DNA of 7,070 nucleotides from positions 1 to 7,070 of the forward strand of contig CAMLJW010000281.1 in assembly GCA_946480485.1 (NCBI GenBank), in the 5' to 3' direction. The stretch is from an uncultured Streptomyces sp. (GTDB lineage Bacteria > Actinomycetota > Actinomycetes > Streptomycetales > Streptomycetaceae). Positions 4,389-7,070 of this stretch are shown one piece after another. Each line of letters starts with the position of its first letter. The first letter of the stretch is position 1. The notes beneath the pieces were generated by a model, which worked only from the letters and a program-made list of their open reading frames with translations, was not told where the DNA came from and ran no database searches. The position numbers and the translations under genes are program-made.

Positions 4389-5627
4389 ATGGCAGGCAAC
4401 TCGGACCCGCTGTCGCCGCGGGCCAAGCTGGCCGTGACGGCGGGCAAGGCGGTCGCGGCGGCGTCACGCGCCGCGGGCCGCGGCAGCGGATCGGTGATCG
4501 GCGGCCGGGTGGCGCTCAAACTCGACCCCGACCTGCTGGCCCGGCTCGCCCAGCACCTGGACGTCATTCTGGTGTCGGCCACCAACGGCAAGACCACCAC
4601 GACGCGGCTGATCGCCGAGGCGCTGCGCGCCGCGGGCCCCGTCGTCTCGAACGCGCTGGGCGCGAACATGCCCGCCGGCATCACCTCCGCCCTCGCCGGG
4701 GGCTCGGACGCGCGGTACGCGGTCATCGAGGTCGACGAGAAGTACCTCGCCGGAGTCGCCCGTGACACCGCCCCGAAGGCCATCGCGCTCCTCAACCTCT
4801 CCCGCGACCAGCTCGACCGCGCCGCCGAAACCCGCATGCTCGCCGAGCACTGGCGCGAGGGCCTGGCCGGTTCCAAGTCCGTAGTGATCGCCAACGCCGA
4901 CGACCCGCTGGTCGTGTGGGCCGCGTCCTCCTCGCCGAACGTGGTGTGGGTGGCCGCCGGCCAGATGTGGAAGGACGACGCCTGGTCCTGCCCGTCCTGT
5001 GGCGGTGTGATGCAGCGCCCCGGCAACAACTGGTACTGCGGCGAGTGCGGCTTCCGCCGCCCGACTCCCAGCTGGGCACTGTCCGGCGACCACGTCCTGG
5101 ATCCACACGGTTCCGCCTGGCCGATCCACCTCCAGCTGCCGGGCCGCGCCAACAAGGCCAACGCCGCCTCGTCGGCCGCGGTCGCCGCCGTCTTCGGTGT
5201 GCCGCCGCAGGTCGCCCTGGAGCGCATGTACCAGGTCCAGGCGGTGGCCGGACGGTACGACGTCGTGCAGTACATGCAGCGTGACCTGCGCCTGCTGCTT
5301 GCCAAGAACCCGGCGGGCTGGCTGGAGACGTTCTCGCTCATCGACCCTCCGCCGACCCCCGTCATCCTGTCCGTGAACGCGCGCGGCGCCGACGGCACCG
5401 ACACCTCCTGGCTGTGGGATGTCGACTACACGCGACTGAGCGGTCATCCGATCCTCGTCATCGGTGACCGGAAGCTGGACCTCGCCGTGCGCCTGGAGGT
5501 CGCGAACCAGACCTTCCAGGTCTGCGAGAACCTCGACCAGGCCGTACAGCTCGCGCCGCCCGGACGGATCGAGGTCATCGCGAACTACACCGCGTTCCAG
5601 GACCTGCGCCGCCGTGTCGGCAACTGA
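4389..5627 (+). CDS. murT: lipid II isoglutaminyl synthase, Mur ligase-like subunit MurT
   Basis: This 412-residue protein is the ATP-using subunit that, with GatD, converts the alpha-carboxyl of D-Glu in the lipid II stem peptide to D-isoglutamine on the inner face of the membrane. The Mur-ligase P-loop reads SATNGKTTTTRL with Lys68, and the adenine-side pattern RANKANAASSAA carries Asn255 and Asn258. A four-cysteine zinc ribbon (Cys201, Cys204, Cys217, Cys220, as CPSC and CGEC) interrupts the central domain, as in known MurT proteins. The C-terminal DUF1727-type region includes GTDTSWLWDVDY and RKLDLAVRLE; a conserved Asp in that domain contributes to catalysis in characterised MurT, and Asp364 is a candidate here. 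The start follows AAGGAGG at 4371-4377. gatD follows after 20 bases, so the two are co-transcribed. Older annotations call this family UDP-MurNAc-tripeptide synthetase or folylpolyglutamate synthase-like. Confidence 0.94.
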   Translation: MAGNSDPLSPRAKLAVTAGKAVAAASRAAGRGSGSVIGGRVALKLDPDLLARLAQHLDVILVSATNGKTTTTRLIAEALRAAGPVVSNALGANMPAGITSALAGGSDARYAVIEVDEKYLAGVARDTAPKAIALLNLSRDQLDRAAETRMLAEHWREGLAGSKSVVIANADDPLVVWAASSSPNVVWVAAGQMWKDDAWSCPSCGGVMQRPGNNWYCGECGFRRPTPSWALSGDHVLDPHGSAWPIHLQLPGRANKANAASSAAVAAVFGVPPQVALERMYQVQAVAGRYDVVQYMQRDLRLLLAKNPAGWLETFSLIDPPPTPVILSVNARGADGTDTSWLWDVDYTRLSGHPILVIGDRKLDLAVRLEVANQTFQVCENLDQAVQLAPPGRIEVIANYTAFQDLRRRVGN

Positions 5628-5647
5628 CCCACAGAGGACGATCATCG

Positions 5648-6376
5648 ATGAGTGACAACAGCCTGCGGCTGGTGTGGATCTACCCGGACCTGCTGAGCAC
5701 CTACGGCGACCAGGGCAACGCCCTCGTGGTGGAGCGCCGGGCCCGGCAGCGCGGCCTGGACGTGACCCGGCTCGACGTACGCAGCGACCAGGCGATCCCC
5801 ACGTCCGGCGACATCTACCTGATCGGCGGCGGTGAGGACCGCCCGCAGCGGCTCGCGGCCGAGCGGCTGCGCCGCGACGGCGGTCTGGACCGGGCGGTCG
5901 GCAACGGCGCGATCGTCTTCTCGGTGTGCGCCGGCTACCAGATCCTCGGCCACGAGTTCATCAACGACCTCGGGCAGCGCGAGCCCGGCCTTGGCCTGCT
6001 CGACGTGGTCTCCACGCGCGGCGAGGGCGAGCGATGCGTCGGCGACGTGCTCGGGGACATCGACCCGCGCCTCGGCCTGCCACAGTTGACGGGCTTCGAG
6101 AACCACCAGGGCGTCACGCACCTCGGCCCCACCGCGCGCCCACTCGCGCGGGTCCGGCTCGGCAAGGGCAACGGCACGGGCGACGGCATGGAGGGCGCGT
6201 ACAACGACACGGTCTTCGGGACGTACATGCACGGGCCCGTACTCGCCCGCAACCCGCTGATCGCGGACCTGCTGCTGAAACTGGCGCTGGACGTGAACGC
6301 GCTACCGCCGATCGACGACCGATGGTACGAGGCGCTGCGCGCCGAGCGCATCGCGGCTGCTCAGCAGCCTGCCTGA
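5648..6376 (+). CDS. gatD: lipid II isoglutaminyl synthase, glutamine amidotransferase subunit GatD
   Basis: This 242-residue class I (triad-type) glutamine amidotransferase supplies ammonia from glutamine to MurT. The nucleophile is Cys94 in FSVCAGYQILGHE, the same number as in S. aureus GatD, and the catalytic histidine is His195 in GTYMHGPVLARNP. The protein opens with the family pattern WIYPDLLSTYGDQGNA, and IYLIGGGED lies before the nucleophile elbow. There is no signal peptide, as expected for a partner of cytoplasmic MurT. AGAGGA at 5633-5638 provides a ribosome binding site. The 20-base gap from murT and shared orientation indicate one operon. CobB/CobQ-like annotations of such proteins reflect fold similarity, but length and the murT neighbour favour GatD. 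The product affects peptidoglycan cross-linking and sensitivity to wall-active agents. Confidence 0.95.
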   Translation: MSDNSLRLVWIYPDLLSTYGDQGNALVVERRARQRGLDVTRLDVRSDQAIPTSGDIYLIGGGEDRPQRLAAERLRRDGGLDRAVGNGAIVFSVCAGYQILGHEFINDLGQREPGLGLLDVVSTRGEGERCVGDVLGDIDPRLGLPQLTGFENHQGVTHLGPTARPLARVRLGKGNGTGDGMEGAYNDTVFGTYMHGPVLARNPLIADLLLKLALDVNALPPIDDRWYEALRAERIAAAQQPA

Positions 6377-6404
6377 GGCACGGCGCAAGGTCCCGTCCGG
6401 CGGC

Positions 6405-6458
6405 GGGTCCGCTCATGTGTGCGGGAGCGTCCAGCAGGCGGACGCACGGTGCGGACCC
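6405..6458 (+). terminator. nested stem-loop between gatD and the phosphofructokinase gene
   Basis: GGGTCCGC (6405-6412) and GCGGACCC (6451-6458) are perfect 8-base arms. Inside them GCGTCC (6427-6432) pairs with GGACGC (6440-6445). The structure starts 28 bases after the gatD stop and ends before the next promoter candidate, which suits a terminator for the murT-gatD transcript. An alternative short stem (6389-6395 with 6404-6410, one mismatch) competes with the outer one. There is no T-run. Confidence 0.45.
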
Positions 6459-6473
6459 TCCCCCTGCCGCCGG

Positions 6474-6479
6474 TAGGCT
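6474..6479 (+). promoter_or_regulatory. candidate -10 element (TAGGCT) of the phosphofructokinase gene
   Basis: TAGGCT lies 63 bases before the ATG at 6543 and just after the nested stem-loop. It matches the hexamer and the following G before murT. No good -35 box is visible at 17-18 bases, so support rests on position and the -10 pattern. Confidence 0.4.
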
Positions 6480-6542
6480 GGCCGGGTCCAGCCGGACAGC
6501 GCGGTCCGGTTCCCGGCCCACGTGGAAAAGGTATTTCGGGCT

Positions 6543-7070
6543 ATGCGCATTGGTGTCCTCACGTCCGGCGGCGACTGCCCCGGCCTGAACGCCGTCATCC
6601 GGTCCGTCGTACACCGTGCCGTCGTCGACCACGGCGACGAGGTCATCGGCTTCCGGGACGGCTGGAAAGGCCTGCTGGAATGCGACTACCTCAAGCTCGA
6701 CCTCGACGCGGTGAGCGGCATCCTGACTCGCGGCGGCACCATGCTCGGCTCCTCTCGGGTCCAGCCGGCGCATCTGCGTGACGGCGTGGAGCGGGCCAAG
6801 GGGCACGTCGAGGAACTCGGACTCGACGCGATCATCCCGATCGGCGGCGAGGGCACGCTCAAGGCGGCCCACCTCCTGTCGGACAGCGGCCTGCCGATCG
6901 TCGGCGTGCCGAAGACCATCGACAACGACATCGCGGTGACGGATGTCACCTTCGGCTTCGACACCGCCGTGGGCGTGGCGACCGAGGCGCTGGACCGTCT
7001 GAAGACCACCGCCGAGTCCCACCAGCGCGTACTGATAGTGGAGGTCATGGGCCGCCACACCGGCTGGATC
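6543..7070 (+). CDS. pfkA: 6-phosphofructokinase, ATP-dependent (group III), N-terminal half
   Basis: The window cuts this gene after 176 codons of the roughly 340 usual for the family. The enzyme phosphorylates fructose 6-phosphate to fructose 1,6-bisphosphate in glycolysis. The N-terminus [20 protein letters not shown] is the nucleotide-binding signature. [10 protein letters not shown] places Gly at residue 104, and [10 protein letters not shown] places Lys at 124 with catalytic Asp127. MGRHTGW follows near residue 170. Gly104 predicts ATP as phosphoryl donor, whereas pyrophosphate-dependent relatives have Asp104; Lys124 is otherwise shared with the pyrophosphate enzymes. This mix is known for actinobacterial group III enzymes such as the ATP-dependent S. 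coelicolor PFK. The ribosome binding site (GGAAAAGG, 6524-6531) is weak and 11 bases from the ATG. Streptomycetes usually have several pfkA paralogues, and which one this is cannot be told here. Confidence 0.95.
   Translation, partial: MRIGVLTSGGDCPGLNAVIRSVVHRAVVDHGDEVIGFRDGWKGLLECDYLKLDLDAVSGILTRGGTMLGSSRVQPAHLRDGVERAKGHVEELGLDAIIPIGGEGTLKAAHLLSDSGLPIVGVPKTIDNDIAVTDVTFGFDTAVGVATEALDRLKTTAESHQRVLIVEVMGRHTGWI

Noticed and set aside
3986..5404. 472-codon minus-strand open frame opposite murT
   Set aside because: Ser/Arg/Ala-rich with no family similarity and antisense to murT; an artefact of third-position GC bias.
5648..6376. Annotation of the amidotransferase as cobyric acid synthase (CobQ) or CobB
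   Set aside because: It has only about 242 residues, lacks the ATP-binding synthetase domain of CobQ/CobB, and sits directly after murT.
1..7070. Mobile elements, CRISPR arrays, phage genes, toxin-antitoxin pairs, tRNA or rRNA genes
   Set aside because: No transposase or integrase motifs, no regularly spaced repeats, and no tRNA-like cloverleaf or conserved rRNA segment could be recognised on either strand.

Overview
The window is GC-rich, has strong G/C bias at third codon positions, uses GTG starts, and contains no TTA codon in any gene called here. Its proteins (LigB-type ATP-dependent DNA ligase, MurT/GatD, group III phosphofructokinase, a DUF6213-like small protein) are typical of Actinobacteria. 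The most likely source is the chromosome of a Streptomyces or close relative. This assignment rests on protein recognition and base composition; no database search was run.

Layout. Positions 1-784 hold the 3' end of an ATP-dependent DNA ligase gene, followed with a 4-base overlap by a Nudix hydrolase of the COG4119 kind. A spacer packed with inverted repeats (785-940) precedes a Sad/YneI-type succinate-semialdehyde dehydrogenase (941-2326). A 79-residue protein of unknown function (2352-2591) follows and may be made from a leaderless mRNA. The next 461 bases (2592-3052) contain no full-length gene. They do hold a 37-codon minus-strand reading frame matching the extreme C-terminus of acyl-CoA dehydrogenases, with a terminator-like hairpin after it and a 15-base palindrome plus TTGACA box before it. 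A TetR-family regulator (3053-3697) points away from that palindrome, and a peptide deformylase gene (4244-3705, minus) converges on the regulator. Divergent from the deformylase is a murT-gatD operon (4389-6376) for amidation of the D-glutamate of lipid II. The window ends inside a 6-phosphofructokinase gene (6543 onward).

How the genes relate. MurT and GatD form one enzyme acting on cell-wall precursors. Ligase and Nudix are probably translationally coupled. The TetR gene, the palindrome and the acyl-CoA dehydrogenase remnant look like the remains of a divergent regulator/target pair. The deformylase, dehydrogenase and phosphofructokinase are housekeeping metabolism with no evident link to one another.

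I see no phage, transposon, CRISPR array, toxin-antitoxin pair or obvious new system. The most unusual feature is the decayed or miniaturised acyl-CoA dehydrogenase locus with its regulatory parts intact. Smaller points are an Ala substitution in deformylase motif II, two genes with the same leaderless promoter geometry, and the Gly104/Lys124 pair in phosphofructokinase.
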